Assembly (NCBI GenBank): GCA_024648695.1
Contig: JACAVV010000033.1
Location: 1 to 61,642 of the forward strand
Direction: 5' to 3'
Length of the DNA: 61,642 bases
Source of the DNA: Nitrospina sp.
GTDB lineage: Bacteria; Nitrospinota; Nitrospinia; Nitrospinales; JACRGP01
Part shown: positions 25,463 through 34,112 of the stretch, piece after piece
Layout of the letters: each line of letters opens with the position of its first letter
How positions within the stretch are numbered: the stretch's first letter is position 1
The notes under the pieces: generated by a model
The model's database searches: none
What the model saw: the letters and a program-made list of their open reading frames with translations, nothing else
Told to the model about the DNA's origin: nothing
Made by a program: the position numbers and the translations under genes

Positions 25463-26806
25463 TCATAAAGGTGGCGGTGGTTCCTTGAATCCTTTTTTTC
25501 TTCGGTCCCGTTTGCTTTTGGTTTTTTCTTTTTGAAGTTTACGCCATTGATAGGGGTCTTCTTTTTTAAGATCGACCGTTTCCTCAAGAAATGTTTGGCC
25601 ACTGATTTTTTTGGGAACTTTATTAGCACTCGTTTTTTTGGGTATTTTGGATTCCCATTTTTTCTTTTCTTCAAATTCCTTTCGGGTTAGGCCTGATTCC
25701 ATTTCAACCAGATTTTTTAATGCGCCGGAGTTTTTGCGCGAATATAGACATTCAGCGCGCAGTTTCATCTCTTTAAAATTGACCAATCCCGACTTCAAAC
25801 CCGGCGGAATTTTCGAAGCTCCCACAATGGCCCCCATCCATGCTCCCAGAATGGCTCCTGATTTATCAGCTTCTCTACCCAGTCCAGTCGCCTGAGCTAA
25901 CAAGCCAGAAAAAGTGTTTCCGGGTTTGAGCAGTAAACTGAGGGCAAATGGAAACAGAGTGAGGACATATTTTTGTACGGGATAACGTATTTCCGTATTA
26001 TAAAACGCTGATGCGTTTTCACATATCCAACCATCTATGTCAGGGAGGTTGTTTTTCAGACGTGAGGTCAATACCTTAAGAGTTCTGCTAAAAACGTTTT
26101 TCTCATTTGATTCGGTTTCTTTCCACATTCCATACGCATTTCTTTCAAACCATTGTTCGGCCAACTCACAGGTTTCAATCAATTCCGTCAATATTCTCTC
26201 GCTTTCCGATACAGCGATTCCCTTTTGAGGGTCCAGTTGTAAACATTGGGTAGTTACATAACCCGTAAGTAGCAAACCAATGGCTTCAAGTGGGTGGTGT
26301 GTCCATAATAAACCTGTTTCCAGATAGTCCGTCAATTGATTTCGTTTAAATTGCCGACAATATAATGCAATCGGAACGGCCAGGGTTGCGTAACTCAAGT
26401 CACAGCTCATGCGCCCCGAATCCAGCAAATGGCTTCGGTTTATTGAATCCGTCAAAGCCTGATTAAAGTCATGGTGACTGTGCCTGAACAGGCCGAAGTT
26501 TCCTTCAGGTCCTCCTTGCGCCAAAGTTCGCATGGATTCGAGGATGTGATCGCCGTCAGTTTTTTTTAATTGCAACAAACAATCGCTCACCACCAGAGCC
26601 CGTTGAGTCATGGCCCCATACAAACCTTTCATATGGTAGTGCTTCACCCCTTTTCCCAGGTACGGACGCACATCCTTATAATCATCCATCTTGCCAAAGC
26701 ATTGGGAAATAGTTGCAGGCTTCAATCCGCGCACACTTAAACCCAAAGCTTCACCAATGGCCAAACCCAACCAGCTTCCAGCAATTTTGTCTTTTAGGTC
26801 CAACAT
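25463..26806 (-). CDS. ADP-ribosylglycohydrolase-fold protein, active site degenerate
   Basis: All-helical DraG/ARH fold: the opening GSWLGLAIGEALGL (10-23) and the closing GLGREADKSGAILGAWMGAIVGA (308-330) are typical. The binuclear Mg ligands are altered: the family DDT motif aligns with Ala65-Met66-Thr67, and the C-terminal DxDT aligns with Glu312-Ala-Asp314-Lys315. Classical hydrolysis of ADP-ribose is therefore doubtful. A 100-residue Lys/Glu/Pro-rich tail (from about 345) follows and ends in PPPPL. The gene lies next to the MBL-fold hydrolase without a shared function being evident. It may act as a binding protein. Confidence 0.75.
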   Translation of the reverse strand: MLDLKDKIAGSWLGLAIGEALGLSVRGLKPATISQCFGKMDDYKDVRPYLGKGVKHYHMKGLYGAMTQRALVVSDCLLQLKKTDGDHILESMRTLAQGGPEGNFGLFRHSHHDFNQALTDSINRSHLLDSGRMSCDLSYATLAVPIALYCRQFKRNQLTDYLETGLLWTHHPLEAIGLLLTGYVTTQCLQLDPQKGIAVSESERILTELIETCELAEQWFERNAYGMWKETESNEKNVFSRTLKVLTSRLKNNLPDIDGWICENASAFYNTEIRYPVQKYVLTLFPFALSLLLKPGNTFSGLLAQATGLGREADKSGAILGAWMGAIVGASKIPPGLKSGLVNFKEMKLRAECLYSRKNSGALKNLVEMESGLTRKEFEEKKKWESKIPKKTSANKVPKKISGQTFLEETVDLKKEDPYQWRKLQKEKTKSKRDRRKKGFKEPPPPL

Positions 26807-26822
26807 GTTTCAGGAGAAAAAT

Positions 26823-27590
26823 TCAGTAAAGAGGTACCAGGGGTGTTGCTTCGTCCTGGCGAGCCAGAATCAACTTGGCGGGAAATGGCTTTAATTCTTC
26901 TGAGGCCGTCATTTTAGCAAGCTCAGGAAGGTTGCATTTTTGGCTGAGGTGCATCAATACAACCCATTGCAGTCCGCTATGTCCCACGGCCCCCAAGAGA
27001 TCGGCACAAGCCTCGTTGGAAAGATGGCCGGTATTACTTTTAATCCTTTGCTTCAAGGGCCAGGGATAGGGACCTGCGTCCAACATGGTAAGGTCATGAT
27101 TGGATTCCACCAGCAAAGCGTCAGCGCCTTGCAATTTTTCTTTCACGAGCGGAGTCACGCATCCCAAATCTGTGGCATGTCCCAATTTGTACCCATTGCT
27201 TCGAACCACGAAAGCCACCGATTCCTCCGCATCATGGGGAGTGGAGTAAGGCTCAACTGTCAGGTCACCCAGACAAAGAGAATCCTCCGCAACAATGGAC
27301 TTCCATTCCGTCAGATTGCCGCATTGTTTTTCGATTTTACGGTAGGTACCCTGAGTGGAATAAACGGGGATTTTATATTTCCGGGAAATCGGACCCACTC
27401 CTGAAATATGATCGGAATGTTCATGCGTGAGAAAAATAGCCTGCAAACGACCGGGGTCGACTCCAATAGCGCGCAAACGATGGCTCATTTTTCTTTCGCT
27501 CAGCCCGGCATCGATCAATATTGCCTGATCGCCAGTTTCAATGTATATACAATTGCCGGCGCTACCGCTCGACAAAACAGAAAATCTCAG
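26823..27590 (-). CDS. MBL-fold metal-dependent hydrolase, WalJ/YycJ-like, probable CTG start
   Basis: A metallo-beta-lactamase-fold hydrolase with the metal motif THEHSDH, later ligand positions in STPHDAEES, GHATDLG and ESNHD, and HLSQKCNLP, as in the YycJ/WalJ group (related to 5'-exonucleases linked to DNA-repair fidelity). The usual N-terminus MRFSVLSSGSxGN is present as LRFSVLSSGSAGN, beginning with CTG at 27590 and preceded by AGGAG at 8 nt. No ATG, GTG or TTG occurs upstream in frame; the TTG at 27575 would cut off the first strand. Confidence 0.8.
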   Translation of the reverse strand: MRFSVLSSGSAGNCIYIETGDQAILIDAGLSERKMSHRLRAIGVDPGRLQAIFLTHEHSDHISGVGPISRKYKIPVYSTQGTYRKIEKQCGNLTEWKSIVAEDSLCLGDLTVEPYSTPHDAEESVAFVVRSNGYKLGHATDLGCVTPLVKEKLQGADALLVESNHDLTMLDAGPYPWPLKQRIKSNTGHLSNEACADLLGAVGHSGLQWVVLMHLSQKCNLPELAKMTASEELKPFPAKLILARQDEATPLVPLY

Positions 27591-27657
27591 AGGAGTGTCT
27601 CCTGGCTTTGAGGTTCGGAGGAAAGTTCCAAACCAGATAGTGGTTTGTTACACGTCT

Positions 27658-27688
27658 CATCACCTCCCTCACAACGGGGAAGGTGATG
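27658..27688 (-). terminator. Hairpin between PilZ-globin and MBL genes
   Basis: Stem CATCACCT/AGGTGATG extended by CCC/GGG with one bulge, just 3' of the PilZ-globin gene on the minus strand. No U-tract, so it may be a processing or stability element. Confidence 0.4.
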
Positions 27689-27708
27689 AAGGGAAAGAAC
27701 AATAAACC

Positions 27709-28500
27709 TCAGGGTTTGGGAATGATTACAATCTGGTCTTCAGCGAAACGTTTGAAACATTGGCTTTCATCGAATTTTACGACGGACTTTTCAAATGCTT
27801 TATCGATGCGTAGCCAGCGGTCGCATATATCCTCTGAAAGGCCTTCTTCTTCCAAACATTTTTTAAGAAGGGAGTATCGAATTTGAAAGATTTCTTCCGA
27901 AACAAATAAGTGGCGGTGCGCTTTCAAGGGTGAAGTGCCGTTATATTTCAAATCACCTCCCATGTTTTGACCCATAAAATGGGTGACCTGTTGAACCAGT
28001 TTTTCGCCATCCACATTCTTGAAAAAACCCTTCAGCCAATCATGCTCCATCAACTTGCTATATAGATTTTTATGAACCCGGTCAAGAGTCTCGGAGCCGC
28101 CTACAAATTCGAAAAAGGACGGTTGAATTTCTTGACCCTCATTAACCCTGGATTTCAGAGAGCCTCCATGAACCAAATACAAAGCATCCATTAAATAGGA
28201 ATCATTGATCGCAATAAAACGGCAGGCCACCTTATATTGAAACGGAGAGTCAAAAGCATTTTCCTTTTCACGGTCGATACACCGAACAACCTCAGCGGGG
28301 ACTTCATTCTCTCCCACCCCTTCGGCACCCGGGAATATGACAAACAATCCCATTCCACCAGGGAGTTCGACTTCTGTATTGAAAGCTAAACCTTCAACAG
28401 TCAAATCAACAATATCCGCCAGGGCCAAAACCTGATCCCTGCCGTAGGCAATCGATATGGGTTGCTCCAGTTGCACTCTGGGGAATCTTCTTTTATCCAA
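27709..28500 (-). CDS. PilZ domain fused to a truncated hemoglobin
   Basis: Residues 3-115 form a PilZ domain: the basic RRFPR motif (4-8) and a second motif DLTVEGLAF (32-40, Thr for the usual Ser in DxSxxG), together able to bind cyclic di-GMP. Residues about 127-235 read as a group-1-type 2/2 hemoglobin: FFEFVGGSETLDRVHKNLYSKL (helix A/B), LKGFFKNVD, FMGQNMGGDLKYNG, and LKAHRHLFVSEEIF, where H195 aligns with the proximal heme histidine. A 28-residue tail follows. No membrane segment. The start is TTG after AAAGGA. It may couple a gas or redox signal on heme to c-di-GMP; inference from domains. Confidence 0.75.
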   Translation of the reverse strand: MDKRRFPRVQLEQPISIAYGRDQVLALADIVDLTVEGLAFNTEVELPGGMGLFVIFPGAEGVGENEVPAEVVRCIDREKENAFDSPFQYKVACRFIAINDSYLMDALYLVHGGSLKSRVNEGQEIQPSFFEFVGGSETLDRVHKNLYSKLMEHDWLKGFFKNVDGEKLVQQVTHFMGQNMGGDLKYNGTSPLKAHRHLFVSEEIFQIRYSLLKKCLEEEGLSEDICDRWLRIDKAFEKSVVKFDESQCFKRFAEDQIVIIPKP

Positions 28501-28579
28501 TCTGTTTTCATCCTTTCAATTCAGGGTAAAACTCTATCAACATTTTTTAAAATGGGTCGACCGTTTCAGCAACATTTCA

Positions 28580-30067
28580 CTAATCATCGATTTGGGCTTT
28601 TTGAAGTTTCCCACTGTAATCGACGTAAACGGTTTTCCATTCCGTATAAGTATCCAGAGCCGCGGTTCCCATCTCCCGGTGACCGTTTCCCGTTCCTTTA
28701 GTTCCACCAAAAGGCAATTGGATTTCAGCTCCAATGGTAGAGGAATTTATATAGGTGATTCCTGTATCCAGATCCTCAATAGCCTCAAAAGCTTTGTTCA
28801 CATCAGCCGTAAAAACGGCTGAGGACAAACCAAAATCCGAGTCGTTTACAATTTCAATGGCATGATCAAGGTTATTGCAAGCAATTATGGATAGAACCGG
28901 ACCGAATATCTCTTCCTGCGCAATACGCATTTTTGGAGAAACTTCGGCAAACAAAGTGGGTTTAAAAAAATAACCGTTTTTGCAGGCTTTCCCGGTTTCA
29001 GGAGTGCCACCCGTCAGAAGCTTTCCTCCTTCCCGCTGGCCAATTTCACAATAATTACTAACCTTTTCCCTTTGCCCTTCATTCACCAGAGGCCCAACAT
29101 CGGTTTTGGGTTTCAATCCATCGCCACAGCGCATGGCCCGGGTTTTTTCCAATAAAATGTTTGTAAAATTTTTCAATATTTTTTTCTCGACGATCACCCG
29201 GGAACAAGCAGTACACCTTTGCCCTGTGGTCCCAAAAGCTCCCCATAAAACCGCCTCGGAGGCCAATTCCAGATCGGCATCGGCCAAAACTACAATCGCG
29301 TTTTTGCCCCCCATCTCCAGGGAATACTGTTTCATTTGACGGGCACAACGAACGGAAATATCGGCACCTGTATCCGTAGACCCAGTGAAAGAAACCAAAT
29401 CGACTCGAGGATCGTCTATTAAAGGAACTCCCGTTTGGCTTCCCGTACCCGTTACCAGATTTAAAACGCCGGGCGGCAAACCCGCCTTCTCAAACAACTC
29501 CACCAACCTCAACGCAGAAAGCGGCGTGTCGCTTGCAGGTTTTAGAACGACGGTATTCCCACAAATCAGTGCAGGAACAAGTTTCCACGAAGGAATGGCT
29601 AATGGAAAATTCCAGGGCGTTACGGCGGCCACAACTCCCACGGGCATGCGTACCGACATAGCAAACTTGGCAGGCAACTCAGAGGGAACGGTTTCTCCAA
29701 ACATACGCCTTCCTTCCCCGGCGCCATAATAAGCGGTATCGATTCCTTCCTGAACATCCCCCAGAGTTTCTTTGAGGACCTTTCCCATTTCCCGCGTCAT
29801 ATCTTCTGCCAGCGGCTTTTTATTTTTTACCAGCATTTCAGCCACTTTAAATATTATCTCGCCTCGTTTGGGAGCAGGCGTTTTACGCCACATTTTTTGA
29901 GCTTCTTTGGCCGCGCTCACCGCACGATCAACATCCTCCTTCCGGGAAAGCTGAAAACGTCCAAGTTCCTCATTAAAATTGGCTGGATTAGTATTTGAAA
30001 AAACTTCACCGCTAGAAGCTTTCTCCCAAACACCATTGATGTAGTTTTTAAAGACCTTGGTAGCCAT
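28580..30067 (-). CDS. NAD(P)-dependent aldehyde dehydrogenase
   Basis: ALDH-superfamily enzyme of about 495 aa from ATG 30067. Catalytic residues are in place: N153 (TPWNFPLA), E251 (LEMGGKN) and C285 (GQRCTAC), with the Rossmann FTGSTDTG. The closing [27 protein letters not shown] resembles members acting on semialdehydes such as succinate or aminoadipate semialdehyde. The substrate cannot be fixed from sequence. It stands alone, with a consensus-like promoter about 160 nt upstream and a long leader. Confidence 0.85.
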   Translation of the reverse strand: MATKVFKNYINGVWEKASSGEVFSNTNPANFNEELGRFQLSRKEDVDRAVSAAKEAQKMWRKTPAPKRGEIIFKVAEMLVKNKKPLAEDMTREMGKVLKETLGDVQEGIDTAYYGAGEGRRMFGETVPSELPAKFAMSVRMPVGVVAAVTPWNFPLAIPSWKLVPALICGNTVVLKPASDTPLSALRLVELFEKAGLPPGVLNLVTGTGSQTGVPLIDDPRVDLVSFTGSTDTGADISVRCARQMKQYSLEMGGKNAIVVLADADLELASEAVLWGAFGTTGQRCTACSRVIVEKKILKNFTNILLEKTRAMRCGDGLKPKTDVGPLVNEGQREKVSNYCEIGQREGGKLLTGGTPETGKACKNGYFFKPTLFAEVSPKMRIAQEEIFGPVLSIIACNNLDHAIEIVNDSDFGLSSAVFTADVNKAFEAIEDLDTGITYINSSTIGAEIQLPFGGTKGTGNGHREMGTAALDTYTEWKTVYVDYSGKLQKAQIDD

Positions 30068-30229
30068 AATACCGACCCGCATTTTTAATTTTAATTTTTT
30101 TGTGGTTCCCAGACGCAAAGTTTTAACTGCTTGGCTTTTAGCTTTAAAAAAGGACGTCTGGAGAGGGGCTTTTCCGGGTAAATCTAAAAGGACAAATCTA
30201 ACATAAATTCAGTTAGATACCTTACTTGA

Positions 30230-30257
30230 ACTATAACAAAAGCCTAAGGGAAGTCAA
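30230..30257 (-). promoter_or_regulatory. Sigma-70 promoter of the aldehyde dehydrogenase gene
   Basis: TTGACT (30257-30252), 16-nt spacer, TATAGT (30235-30230) on the minus strand; leader of about 155 nt to the ATG. Confidence 0.5.
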
Positions 30258-30323
30258 GGGGATTCATTGGCCCGCAGGGGCTCAGAGGAATGCAGAGAAA
30301 AGGTCAGTATGGGTGGTGGGAGT

Positions 30324-30352
30324 AAAAACAAGGGCGGCACAATGCCGCCCTT
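30324..30352 (-). terminator. Terminator of the pil-aroB operon
   Basis: Perfect 9-bp stem AAGGGCGGC/GCCGCCCTT with 5-nt loop, followed on the minus strand by TTGTTTTT; 9 bp after the lipoprotein stop codon. Confidence 0.85.
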
Positions 30353-30361
30353 TAAAAATAC

Positions 30362-31000
30362 TTATTCTCCCTGTCCTGGAGGTCTTACCGAAGACTCCCC
30401 ATTAAAGACATCAACATAAGTGGTGACCGAGGCATCTTCCACTGTCACATTGATTACAGCAATACCAGCTTTGGCCGCCTCTATTACAATTGCTGTCTCG
30501 AATCTTTCTTCAACCCTGCCAGATGCAAATTCATTTGCGTCAGTTGTAGGATCATCGAAACTTCCCTCACCCAGCAAAAACAAACCACAACAAGTGTCAT
30601 CGTCTAAGTCCGCAAGTTCATCGGATACAGTAAAAGTAATAGGCAAGGACAATCCTCCCACAAACAAATCGGTTGGAGAGGTTGGCCGAGCAGAAAACAA
30701 TACTGAGTCACCAATCTGGATACAAGCCTCTGGCTTCGAAGGAGGTGTTACAGCCGTACAGGTAACAATTGCCCTTATACTAACAAAATCACCTACCGCT
30801 ATGGAATCTCTGTCGGTAACTACAGTAAGAGTTACAAAGTCCCCCACAGCCGTCTGACCTGCTGTCGTTAAAGTACCGAAACCAGTTCCTACGGTTCCCT
30901 CTTTATCTGAACGATCTCCACAGCCCTGGATAAATAAAAACGCTAAGACAAGCACACCAACCAGGATGGATTTCATCCTCAATGCCCTGATGGTCCTCAT
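30362..31000 (-). CDS. Lipoprotein of unknown function, last gene of the pil operon
   Basis: The ATG follows AAGGAGGAGG. A signal peptide (10-26) ends in a lipobox FIQGC with the lipidated Cys27. The 185-residue mature part is acidic, beta-rich and Thr/Val-rich, with strands such as FVTLTVVTDRDSIAVGDFVSIRAIV and VITVTVE-like repeats, resembling an Ig-like adhesion or invasin-type fold; four further cysteines (including a CC pair) may form disulfides. No family recognised. It follows aroB by 15 bp and ends at a strong terminator, so it is transcribed with the pilus machinery and may be an accessory pilus component. Confidence 0.7.
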   Translation of the reverse strand: MRTIRALRMKSILVGVLVLAFLFIQGCGDRSDKEGTVGTGFGTLTTAGQTAVGDFVTLTVVTDRDSIAVGDFVSIRAIVTCTAVTPPSKPEACIQIGDSVLFSARPTSPTDLFVGGLSLPITFTVSDELADLDDDTCCGLFLLGEGSFDDPTTDANEFASGRVEERFETAIVIEAAKAGIAVINVTVEDASVTTYVDVFNGESSVRPPGQGE

Positions 31001-31015
31001 GGCCTCCTCCTTATA

Positions 31016-32092
31016 TTAATTTTCCAAAACCTTTTGCAAAAGGCTTTCCGAAATCGTATCAACAAATTCTATTTCGCCAATGCCTCGAACCAGAACAAAT
31101 TTGATCTTTTTTTCAATCGCTTTTTTGTCCAGATACATGGCTTCAATCAAATCACGTGTTTCTAATTTTGGAAGATCGGCTGGCAATTTCATTTTAGCCA
31201 CCAGATTTTTTATCTGGGTCACCACCTTGTCGGAACATAAACCGGACTCTCTGGAAAGTTTCGCCGCGAACACCATGCCTATAGCAACTGCCTCCCCGTG
31301 CTTATACTTTGAATAATCCGTCAACGCTTCCACAGCATGTCCAAGAGTGTGCCCGAAATTAAGTATCATTCGATACTCGCTTTCTGTTTCATCCCTTTCT
31401 ACCACCTGCGCTTTTATGGAACAAGAGGTCTCAATGAGATGTTCCAGACAAGTTTCGTCTCTATTAAGAATTTTCTCCGAATTTTGAATTAAAAAATCAA
31501 ACAGAGCCGGATCAGCAATGATCCCATATTTTATTACTTCTGCCAAACCCGCCCTGTATTCATCCTCCGGAAGTGTTGTCAGGGAATTCGTATCAATCAA
31601 AACTAACCTGGGCTGATAAAATGCGCCTATAAGGTTTTTCCCCTTAGGGTGATTGACTGCCGTTTTACCGCCGACACTACTGTCTACCTGAGACAGCAAA
31701 GTTGTAGGGATTTGAATAAAAGGAATGCCCCTCATAAAAGTTGAGGCGACAAACCCCGTCAAATCCCCAATGACCCCTCCTCCCAAGGCCACTAAAATTG
31801 ATCTTCGATTGCATTGGGAATCGATTAAGAAATCGAAAACCCGTTCCGCTTCTTTAATAGTTTTCGAGGTTTCCCCTTCAGGAATCTCAATGCAAAATGT
31901 TTCAAATCCGCTTTGCTCCAGGCTATACATTACCTGAGTTCCATAAAGTTGCCGAATCCTCGGATGGGTCACCACAACAGCTCGACGCCCCGGAATCCTT
32001 TTCCCCGCTTCTTCGCCTGTTTGGTCCAGCAATCCGGGCCCGATTAAAATATCGTAACTTCTCTCCCCCAGATCAATACGTAACTGCTTCAT
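31016..32092 (-). CDS. aroB: 3-dehydroquinate synthase
   Basis: Second step of the shikimate pathway: DAHP to 3-dehydroquinate, with NAD and a divalent metal. Visible motifs are ALGGGVIGDLTGFVAS (NAD), IPTTLLSQVDSSVGGKTAVN, GKNLIGAFYQP, GLAEVIKYG, NFGHTLGHAVE and KHGEAVAIGM with the zinc ligands. Full length at 358 aa. It starts 12 bp after pilQ; aroB downstream of pilQ is also seen in proteobacteria (pilQ-aroK-aroB). Confidence 0.95.
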   Translation of the reverse strand: MKQLRIDLGERSYDILIGPGLLDQTGEEAGKRIPGRRAVVVTHPRIRQLYGTQVMYSLEQSGFETFCIEIPEGETSKTIKEAERVFDFLIDSQCNRRSILVALGGGVIGDLTGFVASTFMRGIPFIQIPTTLLSQVDSSVGGKTAVNHPKGKNLIGAFYQPRLVLIDTNSLTTLPEDEYRAGLAEVIKYGIIADPALFDFLIQNSEKILNRDETCLEHLIETSCSIKAQVVERDETESEYRMILNFGHTLGHAVEALTDYSKYKHGEAVAIGMVFAAKLSRESGLCSDKVVTQIKNLVAKMKLPADLPKLETRDLIEAMYLDKKAIEKKIKFVLVRGIGEIEFVDTISESLLQKVLEN

Positions 32093-32104
32093 AAAGACGC
32101 AATG

Positions 32105-34084
32105 CTATTGATTCAAAACAATGGTGGGGGTGATAAAGATCAGCAACTCATCAACCGTATCGAGGTCACTAAAGTTTTTGAACAAATATCCCAGTACGGG
32201 AATATCCGCAAAAAATGGAACCTTACTGGTCGAATTATTAACCGCGTTTTCATACAAACCACCCAAAACGGTAGTTTCACTATCAGCCACCAAAACTTCC
32301 GTAAAAGCTTCCTTTGTTGTGATGGTCGGAACCCCATCAATGTTGTTTGTAAAATCCGCCGCGTTTTTCTTGGCTTGAATGGTCATCAAAACATTTTGAT
32401 CGGCAGTGATATGAGGGGTAACTGTTAATTCGATGGTTGCGTCCACAAACTCTATTCGTGTTCCATCCTGCGAAACTGTCGCGTATGGTATCTTTCGACC
32501 ACTTTGAATCTTGGCTTCACGATTATCCAATGTTGTTACTTTCGGACTCGACAAAGTACGTCCCAATCCCTGCTCTTCCAAGGCTGAAATCTGCAGGTCT
32601 AAAATGAAATCCTTGGATAGACTGCCCAGGGACAAACCAACGCCTGCCGCATTCCCCGCAAGCAGGCTTCCTGCATTGGGTAAGTCTACAATAAAGTCAT
32701 CTGTTGTGTTTGTGCTGGATCCCGCATTAATAGTTGCGGGAAATTCATTGTTTGTAGAACCATTGAAACTCCCACCCCATTGTATCCCCAAATCTTTGGA
32801 TGCATTCCGATTGACTTCCACAATTCTTGCTTCAATCATTACCTGACGTGTCGGAATATCCAAAGTGCGAACCACTGTCATCATATCCAGCAGATTATCG
32901 TTGATATCTGTAATGATTAAAGTGTTTGTTCTAGGGTCTGCGGTAATTCTTCCCCGTTCACTTTTTAGATTGTCCAGACTTTTTGTCAACTCTTCCAAAG
33001 CGGCATAGTTCACACTGATAATTTCAGTCTCCAATTCACCCGCAAGCCGTTCTTCCATATCCGCGAGTTTCTTTTCCTGCTTTGCTGTTTTTCTGGCTTT
33101 TTCTTCAGCCGCCAAGGTCGTTTGCGGAGCGAGCCGGACAATATTCCCAAAACATTGTTTTCCTAAACCATTATTCTTGAGTATCAATTCCATAGCCTGG
33201 TTCCATGGAACATCCACCAGACGAATGTTTGTACTTCCTTTTACATTAGGGCTTAGGATCACATTAAAACCACCGACTTCCGACAGGATTCGGAAAATAT
33301 TGACTATCCTGGCATTTTGAAAATCGAGAGAAATCCGTTCTTTTTCTCCACCTAAAATCTTCAAACAATTGTCTTCAGAAAAAGAAGCCATTTTTGAACT
33401 CATTCCAGACCTTTGGCTGTTGTTCTGCATTGCCCCACTATTGGAACCAACCATCTGGCCGCGGTTTTGCGCCAACTGCACTCTCGAAGATTGTCTCGCG
33501 GGCTGAAAATTGATCACCAGTTTGTTAGCTTCCGGTCTGAGAATTTCATAGGACGCTGTTTGATTCAGAGCAAATTCCAACCGCAATACTTCCGCTTCTT
33601 GGAAATAGATCGGACGCAAACTATCCACAACCCCTTTACCAATGGTTTGGGTTGATTTCAAAACACCCTGTGTGGTTTTTGGAAAATCCATAACCAGGCG
33701 TAGCGGTTTTTGCAATTTAAACGCAGTATACTGAAGCATGCCGGAGGATTCCAAAGTAACCGAAACCCCGCCACCTATAGATTCGGTTGAAACATTAGTC
33801 AGCCGGGTCACACCCAAAGAGGCGGATTTTGCTCCACCGGCTTTTTTGGCCAGAACAATTCCAGAGTCATCATTGACAAACCTGGCCTGAGTGATCGAAG
33901 GTTTGGCCGCAGGGTTTGAGACAATTGTATTGCCGCCATCGGCATCCACAAAGCCCGGTGTCGCCGGGACTTGTTCTGCGGCGGACCCTACAGCAGTTGC
34001 CATCCATCCCAGAACCAATAAGGCTCTCAATAAATGTTTCAAACTTTTTCTTATGATAATAGTACCTGAATTATTAGTACTCAC
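32105..34084 (-). CDS. pilQ: Type IV pilus secretin PilQ
   Basis: Outer-membrane channel for the pilus fibre. Signal peptide to about residue 36, a single AMIN domain (about 85-175), a short secretin/TonB N-terminal module (about 255-310), a NolW-type N1 domain (about 355-425, ending with ITADPRTNTLIITD), and the secretin barrel (about 435-655) with GRTLSSPKVTTLDNREAKIQSG and the closing LLIFITPTIV. A Gln/Asn/Ser-rich linker lies at about 205-235. GTG start. Proteobacterial PilQ usually carries two AMIN domains; here I see one. Confidence 0.95.
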   Translation of the reverse strand: MSTNNSGTIIIRKSLKHLLRALLVLGWMATAVGSAAEQVPATPGFVDADGGNTIVSNPAAKPSITQARFVNDDSGIVLAKKAGGAKSASLGVTRLTNVSTESIGGGVSVTLESSGMLQYTAFKLQKPLRLVMDFPKTTQGVLKSTQTIGKGVVDSLRPIYFQEAEVLRLEFALNQTASYEILRPEANKLVINFQPARQSSRVQLAQNRGQMVGSNSGAMQNNSQRSGMSSKMASFSEDNCLKILGGEKERISLDFQNARIVNIFRILSEVGGFNVILSPNVKGSTNIRLVDVPWNQAMELILKNNGLGKQCFGNIVRLAPQTTLAAEEKARKTAKQEKKLADMEERLAGELETEIISVNYAALEELTKSLDNLKSERGRITADPRTNTLIITDINDNLLDMMTVVRTLDIPTRQVMIEARIVEVNRNASKDLGIQWGGSFNGSTNNEFPATINAGSSTNTTDDFIVDLPNAGSLLAGNAAGVGLSLGSLSKDFILDLQISALEEQGLGRTLSSPKVTTLDNREAKIQSGRKIPYATVSQDGTRIEFVDATIELTVTPHITADQNVLMTIQAKKNAADFTNNIDGVPTITTKEAFTEVLVADSETTVLGGLYENAVNNSTSKVPFFADIPVLGYLFKNFSDLDTVDELLIFITPTIVLNQ

Positions 34085-34112
34085 GGCCTGCCCTCATCAT
34101 ATAAAACTGTTG

